DNA of 64,000 nt from positions 939,386 to 1,003,385 of the forward strand of contig VSDK01011118.1 in the NCBI GenBank assembly GCA_009767595.1, written 5' to 3'. The stretch comes from Symbiodinium kawagutii. Taxonomy: Eukaryota; Sar; Dinophyceae; Suessiales; Symbiodiniaceae. The first letter of the stretch is position 1; each line of letters opens with the position of its first letter. The position numbers were made by a program, and so were the translations under genes. Shown here one piece after another: positions 10,294 to 21,078 of this stretch. The notes under the pieces were generated by a model. The model was not told where the DNA came from. It searched no databases and saw only the letters and a program-made list of their open reading frames with translations.

Positions 10294-10811
10294 CTGGACG
10301 TCCGGGGAGATGGTGGGGCAACGAGTGATGGTCAGTGAATAATCGTATAGGGGTCATTGGCAGCAATAATGGTTGAATACCAACAGTAATGGTTGATCAT
10401 GGGGGATAAGGAGTATGATGTCAGTCCCAAGGCATCATATATTCAATAAAAATGTAAGATCCATAGCTTTAGGGGTCATAAGTTGGTAATTCTATTGAAA
10501 TATATAAATTAATGATGAGGAACCTGATGATCGATAGTCCACCAGGGATGCAACTAATGATCCCTGGGTTTTCACCCTCGGCGATAACCAGAGTGCAATT
10601 CACCATCAAATCGAGTCAAGTCTCATCAACCAGAAATTCAACACGCCACTGATATACCTCCAATCTAAGCAACCAGAAATTGAAACAACTAGTAATATAC
10701 CTCAAATCCAATCAACCAGAAATAAAATCAACACTATATCATACCACGACTGAACCATAGCAATGTATTCACCAGGATTGTGTCGTCACCCCCGAGTCGG
10801 ATCTACGGGGC

Positions 10812-10859
10812 CTTCCAAATGTCTTCGACGTCTTGTGGCCATCGGCATTTCTCGTTGAC
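10812..10859 (-). CDS. Candidate exon, unknown protein
   Basis: The minus strand has a pyrimidine-rich acceptor (TTTCTTGCCCACCGGTCCAG|G) and a GC donor (TGGAAG|GCCCCG) enclosing exactly 16 codons, VNEKCRWPQDVEDIWK. The plus strand also has an open frame here (10776-10871) with a weaker acceptor, so strand is not certain. Confidence 0.4.
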
Positions 10860-11234
10860 CTGGACCGGTGGGCAAGAAAGCAGGGTCCCTGGAGGATCCA
10901 TTAAACTGCTTGGTGGCTAGTAGGGGTTCCATTTATATGGGCCACAACAATCATGGCCGTGGTGTTTCCTTTTTCTCGGGCTGCCGGGGGGTTTGCCCGT
11001 CGCTTAATGAAAAATTGATCTATGAAACAAAGAATGTTTAAATGTGCAGTAAAGCATGAAACGAGTATTATCACACTGGAAATTTCGACATGTTGTCAAG
11101 AAAGATTACACTTGTCAACCGACTCCCAAGGTAATGTCACCACAAGCAGCAGGCCCACAAACTTTCCAAGTAATATTTACCGGAGGATGCAACACGATTG
11201 TTTGGCTTGACAAAATCTTAACTGCCACTTGGTT

Positions 11235-11330
11235 AGGTCATTCCAGGTAGCTCCTCTCGGCAACCCCTTTAAAGGCCGGGCTAAAGGGAAACCCCTGGCC
11301 CTGGAACTCCCTCCAAACCACCAGGAACGA
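11235..11330. repeat. Dispersed repeat, copy 2 (with 8020-8110)
   Basis: Partner of the segment at 8020-8110, with the same order of short conserved words. Confidence 0.4.
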
Positions 11331-12875
11331 TGGAGCTCTGGAGTTCCAATCCAAAATCATGGCCAACCCCAGGGCGTCTTCGGACACCGGCCATGGCTGC
11401 TCCAAGTGGCCATGCGAATGTTGAGGATGTCCCCGGCTTGCAGCCTTGCCAACATGGTGAAGCCCCAAGGGACTGGGGGGGGATATTGTGGATAAGCAAA
11501 TCGGTTTTTCAGGAATTTTCAGGAGACCTATTTGGTGATACCCCCCAACTGGACATGCTCGTTTTGACCCGGGAAATCCAGGTTTGTTCTGGGGCTGCCC
11601 CAGGATATCTGAGCCGCCGGACTCTTTGGCCAATTCCCCAGCCTGGCCAAGCAAAGGAGGACCTCTCAAAATTGAATGTTTTGAGATCTCCATGCAATCA
11701 TTCATGTGCATGTAAATGTGATGCATATATGCAAAACATTGATGCAATCTGTGCATGATACGTATGCACTAATCATAAGGTACACTAGGTTGTGACATCT
11801 TCCATGCCTTGAAGCTTTCTGAATTGTATTTCAACTTACCCAGCTGGAGCAGGGCATTGCCCTGACTGAGATGCTACAACAAAAACACAAAAACGACCAT
11901 TTGCACCACGCCCCACAGGCTCCTTAGACTTGCAGAAACTCAGGCACTCTTTTACACACTTGTGAGCCCTGGAGTAGCTTCATCCACATGTCCAAGCTTT
12001 TGATCAGGCACCAATTGGCAATGATCCAATAAGTGATTTTCCATCTGCTCCAGCATAGTTTCAGATGGTCAGTGTCTGCTCCAATTCTTGTTGATTATCA
12101 TCATATATCACCAAACGTCAGCCAGAAATAAACATTTATAGAAATTGTATTCGTGCACTAGTCATGTGTCTTTAACCTATTGAGGATGGTTCAATTAGCA
12201 ATCAGCACCAACCAAATAACAAGCTGATATGCTAAGCATCAAAAAACATTGCCAACCGCTACTGACCGTTATGTACAGACTATATAGTTATGTGCACCGT
12301 ACTCTTAGACGCCAAATGTCCAAAATCAAACACCTGCTGACGCAAGGTTTGCGTGTCCTTTAACTTGCCACGAAGCCAAACGAGAACCTGGACTCTCCAA
12401 TTTTTTTTAGCTGGTTTCTGGGGTTCTTCGGAGCCCAAACAATGTATATGGACAATAATTTGATAACCAGCATTGACAATCACTGTTGGCACTTATTCCG
12501 GACAAGCCATTGCCAACGACTATTGACCAGCAACAATGGCTGCCCATCATTTTTGCGATCCTTATCGACCACTCAGCATTGTTTATCAGTGATTGGTAAC
12601 CGCTTAAAAACCATTCAACCGACCAGCCCAAACAATAGAGAAACATAAACATGTTGACATGTTTACAACCACCAACTACTTATGAAGAAACCAAAACCAT
12701 GGAAAAAATAAACCCATGAATTTCCCCACGGATCAAACAATGGCGGCGCCTCCTTAGCTGGTCCTTGACAACCTGCATAGCCACCAACACCTTGGTATAC
12801 ACTGGCGACGGCAACCGCATGCTGCCAACACATTGGAGGTTCAAATTCTCGCCGTGGTTCATCTCCCAACCCATC
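11331..12875. other. Repeats and short frames, no firm gene
   Basis: It holds a GC-rich island at 12740-12845 whose minus strand reads LPSPVYTKVLVAMQVVKDQL in one frame, with several AG|G sites. Exon bounds could not be fixed. The rest is AT-rich. Confidence 0.35.
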
Positions 12876-12972
12876 TTGTTGGTGGTTCCAAGCCCTATGA
12901 AAAATATGAGTCAACCAACCAATCATTTGCTAACACTATGGAAGATAACAAATGTCTGAAGCCACCAACCAG
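12876..12972 (+). mobile_element. MITE-B copy
   Basis: MITE-B is a 97-98-bp element starting CTGGTTGGTGGTTTCAACCC and ending TTTGAAACCACCAACCAG. The interior contains CTATGAAAAATATTAGTCAA, CAACCAACCA and AGGGAAAATAAAAAATG-like words. It is non-coding. This copy has a damaged left end and an intact right end. Confidence 0.7.
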
Positions 12973-13104
12973 TAGTCGTTTAAGCATTATTTCTGGTTAT
13001 TATCCCTTGTTAGCCAATATAATTGTTAATCCCATATAACCCTGATAAAACCAACCATCATTCATCTCCCTCATCCTGTTGATCCGCTTGCTTCTGCCAT
13101 GCAG

Positions 13105-13210
13105 GTTCCATCACCAGATCCATGGCTTCGACGTGAATCCAAGGCACCAATCTTCAGCAGCAAAGCCTTCGCCGCGGCCTTCGAAGCACGGCGCGTCGGT
13201 GGAGGTCCAT
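13105..13210 (+). CDS. Candidate exon, strand uncertain
   Basis: On the plus strand, acceptor CTTCTGCCATGCAG|G, 35 open codons (containing PDPWLRRESKAPIFSSKAFA) and a GTGAGA donor. On the minus strand an AG|G acceptor opens an equally plausible frame (AAAKALLLKIGALDSRRSHG). One of them may be real; family unknown. Confidence 0.3.
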
Positions 13211-13244
13211 GTGAGATTGGTAGGCTACAAGTTGCTAGCAATGG

Positions 13245-13454
13245 CTATGAGTCAACTAACCAACGGTGATATCCCGTAGTGGTTCCATCCTCAAAGATTT
13301 TTGCTGGGTACCCGGCTTGATTTACCCTAACTAGATTTGTTGAAGCACCAAGCCTAGCAAGATCAAAGGCGTAACCGTCGCTGTGGCATTTATCAAATGA
13401 TACACTTGGAAAATGAGCGTCAGACCAGAACCCGGCATTACATAAGGAAAACAA
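13245..13454 (-). CDS. Possible diverged thioredoxin-fold fragment
   Basis: A 69-codon open frame whose C-terminal half reads NQAGYPAKIFEDGTTTGY. It resembles the cis-Pro loop and strand 4 of a thioredoxin fold (usual form GxPTxxxFxDGxxxxY), as in exons A4-A5 and B4-B5. It lies 3.6 kb downstream of module B on the same strand. No CxxC and no clean AG|G splice pair were found, so it may be a decayed third module or coincidence. Confidence 0.3.
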   Translation of the reverse strand: MFSLCNAGFWSDAHFPSVSFDKCHSDGYAFDLARLGASTNLVRVNQAGYPAKIFEDGTTTGYHRWLVDS

Positions 13455-13718
13455 GGAAAATCACACCGTCCCCTAAGATCCCGAAGAGTCGAACAACATC
13501 GGAGTCATAGTAATTGCTGGCAATATCAACCGGATATATCCAACATGTATGTGTGTAGCATGGGAGCTCATCCAGCCAAGCACCCACCAGTGAACCCATT
13601 AGCCACCCAGCCAACCAAACAACAAACCAAGCAACGTCCCGATCTTTGTTGACTACATCCTGCTTTTATTGCTGGTGTGTGTGGTTAACCCAACCAACCA
13701 ACATAACCAAGCAACCAA

Positions 13719-13763
13719 GCAACCAACCAACCAACCAACCAACCAACCAACCAACCAACCAAC
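13719..13763. repeat. (CAAC)n microsatellite
   Basis: About eleven uninterrupted 4-bp units follow a degenerate stretch of the same motif from 13690. Confidence 0.95.
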
Positions 13764-16560
13764 AGTTAAACACTCCCTTGGGCCAGCAACAGTCTGGGCG
13801 GGCTTCTGCCCCCGCCTTCCACAGCCCCCGCTTGCTGAAACGCAGCACCAACGTCACCAACTGCTGTGAGCTGCTGTACCTCCACCGTCACCACAGCGAT
13901 GCCACCGTTCACCAGTACTTGGTGAACCCAGCTGAGTTTGGACGAGAACCCAACTACTTATCATGCAAACGTGAGGTCTTCTCCATTGCCACCAGCTCTG
14001 CTGCATGAGGATGTTTGATTTGGGGTTGGACAGGGTTGGACCCAGGCACTAAGAAGCCTCTTCGTGAACAAACAAATTGCTGTGGCTTTGAGGGCACATG
14101 TCATTGCTGGAGAGCCGCGCAAAAATTTGAATTATTGGATGGACCTGTGTCGATTTTTGAAGAGGTCTGAATTCCAATTGTGCCGCCGCCCTTCTTTTTC
14201 TCTTAATTTAATGTGCTTTTGTGTCATCCTTCGTGGTTGCTTTTCTGAATGCAATCCATCGAAGGCGCACTAGTAACAAGCGATTGAAACGCATGGTGTA
14301 ATCAAAGAGTGATTGTCTCACTCCTTTACCTCCCCACAGCGTGGCGGCGGAGGAGTCATGTGCGAAATGGCCAAGGCCCAGCAATGCACAGCCTATAGAC
14401 TAAGTCCACAGAAAGGGCGTCCCGTGCCAAACCGAAACAACAATGATCAACAACGTGCCAAATGGCTTCGCAAACCGTGATGAAGGAGTTGGCAGCCTCT
14501 ACACTCGCTCCGCCTGCCCTCAAATTTAACGAAATACATCAAACAAGTTCTCCAAGTTGATGTGATGATTCAATGGTGCCATGGTGCAGCATTTTAGGTT
14601 CATCTGGCAAATTCGTGACCGCTTTCCCAAAACCAACAAAAAACAAAAGGCTTTCCAAACATTTGCATGCGTATATATCTGTGCGTTTGACTTTGTTTGC
14701 ATACCGGAGGCTTTCTGTCGTACAGGAGCATATGAATGCCTAGTCATCAAGGCACATAAGCAGAAGTTTGCCAATTGGTAGCACTATCCTGGGGGCCGAA
14801 GAAACTCCAAAACAACAGTTTGCTTTGACGTTGGTTCAGATCACCACTATTTGTTGTTTAAGCTTCCTGTAACTTATGGGATGATGCGTCAAATGACAGG
14901 TGGTTTAGATATGAATTTCCTCAGCATCATCTAGTTTTGATGTCCTCGTGAGCTCGATGCACTTCACTGAATTCAGGTTTGTGCTCGTCACCTTTGCTTG
15001 CGATTCCGAACATTCACAGTGATTTAGAATCTTTGACAACTGATTGAACATCATTGTTGTTGCTGTCTTATTCATTAAAGATCCTTACAGTACTTTGTAC
15101 CATGCACCTACACCAGTATGAGCCATGATCCTGCTCAATCGTGAGTTTTCCTCGGCTGTTGCTGGTTCACCATGGCCACGGTGCAGACGCTTTGGTCTAC
15201 AGAAAGTCCGACAATCGCGCCGCGACACGGCGTTGACAGCGGGACACCGGGGCCGTTCCCAGTACGGCGGCACTCAGTGGCATGGACTGCTGGGCCAAAT
15301 TCCTGAGATCCGAAGCAATGACAGCGGTTGGTCAAATGTTGGGCCATAAAAAACACTATGTGAACCGAATGAAGGTTCAATGATGGTTAATTATGATCAT
15401 AATGGTTTATAATTGTTATACAATAATGATCATTACGGGTTGACAACTGGTTGGTGGATTCAAACCATCATAAGGTCAAATCATAGCCTTTATGAACCAT
15501 GTCACACAAGTAAATTATCCTGAATAAACATCACTCACTATCTGGTTGATGGTTGAACATGGTTGAACCACCAAGAACTGTGCTCGTCAACCTCCAACCA
15601 ACCTGTCGTGAATTGCGAAAGATAAAAAAAAGCGTGCGAATCAAACCACTAGCAAGCTACAGAGTGTACACCAAACAATTGAACAAGTTGAAGTACCAAC
15701 AATCAACACTTGTAGTGGTTGACGAAGAATGGTGAAGGCATACCAACAATACACATTACAGTGGTGATATAATGGTCATCGAAACCATTCGCAAAACATG
15801 TTATACTAAAGCCGACCTATAACCAACCGAGCAAATTTATTTCATGGCCACTTCTTTAAGAAAGCAGCGGTTGCGCCCTGTCTGTGCCGCCCGGGCCCTC
15901 CCCATGCTTCCCGAAAAACAAAGATTTTGCGGAAACAATCACTTTGGGGGCATGCTTTGCAAGGGGCTATAAGCTTTGCAAGGGCCTAGTGGGCACTTGA
16001 TGAGTTTGCTAATGTTAAAACAAAGTGCCTACCTTGTCCATCGATTGTGCTAATGAGGCACGCTGGGTATGGTAGCGTCTGGGGTTCCTACAGCAATTTA
16101 TCATGCTTAAATTCCTGAAATTCATCCGCTTCTTTTGGAGGATTGTTTGCCATAACCTCTAAAAAACTTACCCCAAAGCACAATTATAGGATTTTGAGTT
16201 CATCAAGATTAACCACCAACACAAACAAACTCGTTCTGCAAACGCAAGGTCTGTAATTAAAGTACTTCTTCAATCAATTCGGGTTTCCAAACGCTGACAC
16301 GCACGCAAACACACACACACAAACATATTGCTTACATACAAATGGCTTAAAGGTCCAAGACATTGAAGCAATCACATCCTCGTTGTCATCACATCCACTT
16401 GGAGCTTCACTGCAGAATGGACGGCTGTGCCAAGCCTGCGCAACGCATCGCACATCCCAGCTGCTCATGTTGACGTGCAAAGTTCATAAAGCCTTCAGCT
16501 GTTCGATCTCCTTCCTGGGTGACGCGGTCTGGATCGGCTGGTGCCACAGGTGGTGCCATG
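13764..16560. other. No firm gene; two GC-rich islands
   Basis: The islands at 13800-13990 and 15150-15330 have open frames on both strands; the plus strand of the first reads LLKRSTNVTNCCELLYLHRH. Neither has a convincing AG|G and donor pair. The rest is AT-rich repeat-word DNA. Confidence 0.3.
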
Positions 16561-16566
16561 CCTGGT

Positions 16567-16618
16567 GGGTGATCCTTAGGTAACATATATCGCTTGGGTG
16601 ATCCTTAGGTAACATATG
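16567..16618. repeat. Tandem duplication of about 29 bp
   Basis: GGGTGATCCTTAGGTAACAT occurs at 16567 and again at 16596. Confidence 0.85.
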
Positions 16619-17031
16619 GTAACATATGTATCGCTTGCTGGCATGGTGATTACACAGCCAGGGAACAATACCAGTATGATGATCCGGAAAGTCCATCGGC
16701 AAAAATGGGACCGTCTCAGAATATCGCATCCTTCTGACCAGTCAAATGTGGTCACTCTATCTACTCTGGCCACTCTGGTGGGGCATGGGCAAACAACTGG
16801 GTCGTGGGAAATCCCAAAAAACCAAAAAAATACCTCAAACAGCTGGTGAAGCTCAGTTCCTTCAACGGTTTGCAAAAATCATCACTGGTTTGGTGGGAAA
16901 ATCTACATCGGAAATCCTTCTTTTAACCAACCATTCGTGGGAAATTCCATGGTTTCCAGCATGCATGTTGCATCATTTTCCCATCAACGAAACCACTGAC
17001 CACCGGGAAGGTGCCCAGCTCAGGTCGTAGC

Positions 17032-17065
17032 ATAACTCGTGACCTCTTCGCCATCCTTGAAGAGC
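17032..17065 (-). CDS. Thioredoxin/PDI-like module B, exon 5
   Basis: Encodes the strand-4 segment LFKDGEEVTSY of a thioredoxin fold, equivalent to exon A5. Acceptor CGCTGAG|G; GC donor TTAT|GCTACG. It enters one base into a codon, completing the AA left by exon B4 to give the Lys of TIKLFKDG. The next exon, which should carry the C-terminal helix, was not found with confidence. A MITE-B copy lies 45 bp upstream in the intron. Confidence 0.72.
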
Positions 17066-17110
17066 CTCAGCGGCCATGGGATATGGCGGGTGGATGGACC
17101 TTCCATGACC

Positions 17111-17200
17111 GGTTGGTGGTTGAACCACCCCTTCATGAAAAATATGCTTGTCAACCAACCAATGGTTAATGAATACTAGGGAAAATAAAAAATAATGATA
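17111..17200 (+). mobile_element. MITE-B copy in intron B4/B5
   Basis: The left end GGTTGGTGGTTGAACCACCC and interior CAACCAACC/GGGAAAATAAAAAA are kept. The right terminus has diverged. Confidence 0.65.
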
Positions 17201-17581
17201 TCTAACTAATGAATTGTTCAAAATCACGGTTGTTTAATTGAGGATCATGAGACCCCGCACTCATGGATACTTATGGATTGCAACGGATTGCGTACACTTC
17301 TTCCCAAAAACCGAGGACAAATTGCCTTCTGAACTGCGCAACATGACAGTTCCCAATCCCAACGCAGTCAAACTCCTATGCGGTGTACCATTTCTCTGCG
17401 CTTCAGAGGTCAACCATGACGCACTGAACGATGACCCACAGGGCCGTGCTGTACATCTGCGGGCTCGACATGGTAGAAAATTGCCGATTTACACATGAAA
17501 ATTGCTGATTTGATTGTTTATCATGTTGTGACACATGCGTGGTGTTGCATCCACCCATTGAACGGGAACAAGCCAAGTCTC

Positions 17582-17634
17582 TTTATGGTAGGAAATGCTT
17601 CCACATCCTTGCACAGGTCCGCGTTTTCTTCTAC
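17582..17634 (-). CDS. Thioredoxin/PDI-like module B, exon 4 (cis-proline loop)
   Basis: Acceptor GCCTAG|G; 17 codons plus AA, containing ENADLCKDVEAFPTIK, where FPT is the cis-proline loop next to the active site in thioredoxin folds. It aligns with ENVDLCK of exon A3 plus GFPTIK of exon A4, so the two modules differ in where this intron lies. The donor is GA (ATAAA|GAGACT), needed to keep the frame into B5. GA donors are known in dinoflagellates. Confidence 0.75.
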
Positions 17635-18426
17635 CTAGGCGTCCATCGGCAACGGTCAACAGGACGTTCACCACGGCGCGGCATTTGAGGACAGGACCTG
17701 TTCAACGCAAACTCCTTGTGGAACATCATCCCTTGTGGAAGATCATCCCAGGTTGATAAATAACAAAAACTGACTAGGATCAGTTGAAAACAATCTGGAA
17801 TGAAATGCTCTTAACGTACAGAGTGACCGGACCAAACTGAGCCAATACCCAAAATACAAACCCTACCAATGCCGATCATGTTGAAACGACCTGTTCAGTT
17901 TTGCGACCTTCCCCTGGCGTAGAGTCGATGCAAGAGCGACCAACTGCCAGTTGCTTATCCCCATGATCTCTACCCAGGCATGCCCGAAGTCTCATCGGTT
18001 CCAGTCAGCTGTTCAGAGTCTTCATGACAGTGAGAACCTGTGAAAACGTTTTGGCCCTCCTTTTGTCGATTGGCTGGTGGAGGACCCAATCGGATGATGA
18101 TCGCTGGATAGCGGCAACATATTAAGTACCACAGCCCACCAAGAAACAATCAACCAACAACTCCCATCTATTTATCACCAGCCTGTGATTGGTATTTCAT
18201 GCCAAGTAGATCCAAACAGCATGTATGTAGCAAAATGTGGCTGACTGGAACTAGGCTGACAACTTGTTTTCCACCACATGACTGGGTTTGTAAGATACTG
18301 ATACTTGCAACACTACTTACAATCAAACGAAGCGATGAAACTTGGTCAGTGACCAATCTCAGTGGTGGATGTCGCAGGCGTTGCTTTGTCTCCTTAGTCA
18401 TTTGCAGGCATTTTGGGGTACCTCTA

Positions 18427-18524
18427 CTGGTTGGTGGTTTCAACCCCTATGATACATATTAGTCAACCAACTATTTGTTAATAGTCACTAGTGACCATAG
18501 AAAATGTTTCAAACCACCAACCAG
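18427..18524 (+). mobile_element. MITE-B copy with intact 4-bp target duplication
   Basis: 98 bp with near-perfect ends (CTGGTTGGTGGTTTCAACCC ... TTTCAAACCACCAACCAG), flanked by TCTA at 18423-18426 and 18525-18528. It lies in intron B3/B4. Confidence 0.85.
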
Positions 18525-18611
18525 TCTATTTCGAGAAACCACCACATAGTCACCACCCCTGGGCGATCTTCGCAGCTTTCGATCGCTCACCAAGCGCAGC
18601 CATCAAGGCAC

Positions 18612-18656
18612 GGGCTTCCAATCTTGATCATTGCATTCGATCTGTCGAAAAGCAAC
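18612..18656 (-). CDS. Thioredoxin/PDI-like module B, exon 3
   Basis: Acceptor GGTGAG|G, 15 codons VAFRQIECNDQDWKP, then GT donor CCC|GTGCCT. It is the third strand of the fold (usual position of the VDC motif in PDI) and matches exon A3 (QIECNDKNWNPVP). Both ends are phase 0 and join to B2 and B4. An open plus-strand frame across the same bases is a shadow. Confidence 0.78.
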
Positions 18657-19210
18657 CTCACCAAGGCAACCAGGGAACAGCTGGAGCTGGAACTGTAGCT
18701 ACTAGCGCCCAGCTTAGGGACTTGATAGCTCATGTTACTGGTGGAGCCTTGGTGAAAGATAAAGCGAGTTATCCAAGCTGCAACTAGCGTGACAGCCCCA
18801 ACTTGCAAGGTGGGACCAGTCAGTCGGCGATCTGGGACAGGTTGCCAATTGAAAGTAGAACGTTTTCTGGAGAATATAGGTTGCCAAAAGCTCCTGAGCT
18901 ACTGCTTGTTGATCATGTTTAATGTGTTCAATCACGTTTCGTAATAGTTGAAAATAAGTGTCGAGTAATAACGCCTCATAAATTGGGAACATCCAAATCA
19001 TGATGTTGGCAAGAGCCCTCTCCCAACATACAGGCCAATCATTGTGCCAAACTTCAGCCCCAATCCCCAAGCAACTGCCAGGTTGAGCATCACATACTTC
19101 ACCAATCTTCACCATCTCTGCGAGTCATCCCCTGAGGTCCACCTGCTCAACCAACCATCCGTGGATCTGCCACCAGCCATGGCGACAGTAACCAGTGGCA
19201 GCCCAGTGGC

Positions 19211-19269
19211 TGGGCCCGAATAGCTGGCAGCTGCCTCTTTCCAGGCAGGTGCCATGGCTTGGCAGTGAC
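19211..19269 (-). CDS. Thioredoxin/PDI-like module B, exon 2 (active site)
   Basis: Acceptor GCTGAG|G. It starts two bases into a codon so that TGC-G from exon B1 plus GT gives Cys-Gly, followed by HCQAMAPAWKEAAASYSGP. This is the CGHC redox motif and helix 1 of a thioredoxin fold; protein disulfide isomerases exchange disulfides with this motif in the secretory pathway. GC donor CCCA|GCCACT, phase 0. Exon A2 encodes the paralogous AMAPAWKAAQKAYVGP. Confidence 0.82.
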
Positions 19270-19318
19270 CTCAGCTGGGCCAACACTGAAACCTGGTGAT
19301 CCAAGCAAGGAAGAGGGC

Positions 19319-19345
19319 TGGGAAGAGTTGGAAGAGTTGGAAGAG

Positions 19346-19389
<44 letters not shown>

Positions 19390-19443
19390 CTTCTTGTTGT
19401 TGTTGTTGTTGTTCATGTTGTTGTTCTTGTTGTTGTTGTTGTG
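19319..19443. repeat. (GGAAGAGTT)3 followed by (TTG)n
   Basis: Three 9-bp units run into about 95 bases of TTG/GTT repeats with a few C substitutions. The poly-Asn and poly-Leu frames here are products of the repeat. It sits in intron B1/B2, just upstream of exon B2. Confidence 0.95.
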
Positions 19444-20138
19444 GATGCAAATGTTGTGGTTTTGAAGCTGTTCAGTGCTCTCGTTGTTTTCCCCTAGCTT
19501 TGGTTTCTTGCATGGATCTTCTAAATGTACTTGAGGTGATCAGCAGTAAATGTGATCGATAACGATGTCGCACACTTTGTGCTGCAAAATCTCAGGGCTG
19601 GCCCTGGGGCACTGAATCACGGTTTGCCGGTTGACTCTTCGCATCCCTTCACCCTTTCCTGATGAAGTGACTCGCGGAACTCGTTCGGTTGGCTGATGCA
19701 TCAACAACACCAATCTTTTCGTACTTTGTCACTGATGAACATATTGATTGTTAACCGTACGCAAATCATTATGCTATCATCAGCCATCATTGTCATCAAA
19801 TGACCGTTATAATTATATATTATATATAGATATACACGGTACATACGCATCAACGTTTATCCAAAATTGACAAGCATGCACTGCACTAATGCCCTAGCAA
19901 CAATTATCAAACTTTATATGTTCATTACCCATCATGCACCATGATAGTAGTAACCTTTATGCTCATTGTCATTACCCATGACGAACCAATATAAACCACA
20001 AAATCACGATCAGAAGTTGATCATAAGGTTTACTAATAGCCCTGATGAAACACGTCATAAGTAACTTATCCTGAATAAGCATCACTCACAATGTGGTTGT
20101 TTGTTTCAAGAACCATCATTAAAACAAATCATGAAAAA

Positions 20139-20147
20139 CATCATCAT

Positions 20148-20188
<41 letters not shown>

Positions 20189-20189
20189 T
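20139..20189. repeat. (CAT)n-(CAG)n microsatellite
   Basis: About ten ATC units directly followed by seven CAG units, in intron B1/B2. Confidence 0.95.
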
Positions 20190-20358
20190 CAGTGATATAC
20201 TGGTGAGTGGTATAGTATTACTATCATAATAAACCATCATTACGAAAACCTTATAAGAATCATTCTCATAAACCATCATTACAATAAACCATCATCATCT
20301 GTTTTACATTACAAAAAACCATCATCACCTGTTTAAATTGTAATAAACCATCATCCTC

Positions 20359-20400
20359 ACCACTATTAATGGCTAGCCACACCACTATTAATGGCTAGCC
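20359..20400. repeat. 20-bp direct repeat, period 22
   Basis: ACCACTATTAATGGCTAGCC occurs twice, two bases apart. Confidence 0.9.
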
Positions 20401-20403
20401 AGG

Positions 20404-20505
20404 ATTAATAAACCCCTGGCTGATTAACAGGGGGTATCCTCTAAAAACCTTGGTTTTCCATGACAATGGGAACCGCCCTGGTTAATCCACCAGGGGTTTA
20501 TTAAT
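20404..20505. mobile_element. Inverted-repeat element of about 102 bp
   Basis: Arms at 20404-20432 and 20476-20505 are complementary over about 29 bases with few mismatches (core ATTAATAAACCCCTGG). Size and structure are MITE-like, but it belongs to none of families A-C. Similar TTAATAAACCCCC words occur near 62.4 kb. Confidence 0.6.
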
Positions 20506-20570
20506 TGCAATAACCTCACCATTCCAATCACCATCTGTCACCCTCCCCGCTGCTAGCGCCGCCAAGCCGC

Positions 20571-20607
20571 CGCAGGCGGCCGAGTAATACTCACGCAGCT
20601 CCAGGCC
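20571..20607 (-). CDS. Thioredoxin/PDI-like module B, exon 1
   Basis: Acceptor ATTGAG|G; GLELREYYSAAC plus the first base of Gly, then a GC donor (TGCG|GCGGCT). It is strand 2 of the fold, leading into the CGHC motif completed by exon B2. Exon A1 starts at the same codon (GLELREYYAAACGHCQ). The frame remains open 5' of the acceptor, so the exon could start up to 47 bases earlier. The residue before the first active-site Cys is Ala where PDI has Trp. Confidence 0.78.
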
Positions 20608-20695
20608 CTCAATAGTCGGCCAGCAATGGTGGATCCAGCGCTGTAGCACTTCAGCTGGAATTCTTGGTGATGATAACCCACCATAGTGGATAAAG

Positions 20696-20750
20696 GGTGG
20701 TTTAATGGTGGTTTAATGGTGGTTTAATGCTGGTTTAATGTTGATTTAGT
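20696..20750. repeat. 11-bp tandem repeat, about 5 copies
   Basis: Three perfect GGTGGTTTAAT units are followed by two diverged ones. Confidence 0.9.
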
Positions 20751-20944
20751 GGTCCTGAATGGTGTGTAACGGTGGCGAACGGTGTTTTAAACTAGCATCA
20801 TAATGGCTAATACTGTTGAAATGGTCAAAAACAGGGGCATATAGCGGATGATAATCCACAACTGCTTACTGACGGCATCAGTTCCAACAGCGGAATCGCA
20901 ATTTACCACTGGTGCTCTACCAATGGAGGTCGGTTATGATTATG

Positions 20945-21078
20945 CGAGCTTCTCAACATAGGGGACCTCCAAAATGGTTGGTGTACTGTCTCTCCCCATC
21001 GCCTTCAGACATGGCTGGTGTACTATTCAAAATGGTTGCTGCTTTAGGTGGTCCCCTAGTTCGAAAAAAACGACCATT
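20945..21078. mobile_element. MITE-A copy, degenerate
   Basis: The ends resemble CTTCTCAACATAGGGGACC and GGTCCCCTAGTTCGAAAAA. The interior is longer than usual and contains two ATGGTTGGTGTACT-like words, so it may be two merged copies. Confidence 0.4.

Noticed and set aside
10776-10871. Plus-strand exon with a GC donor
   Set aside because: The minus strand at the same place has a much better pyrimidine-rich acceptor and an exact 16-codon exon.
18491-18787. Plus-strand frame of 98 codons
   Set aside because: Overlays exon B3 on the minus strand; no splice or motif support.
19147-19465. Poly-Asn and poly-Leu/Cys frames
   Set aside because: Products of the TTG trinucleotide repeat.
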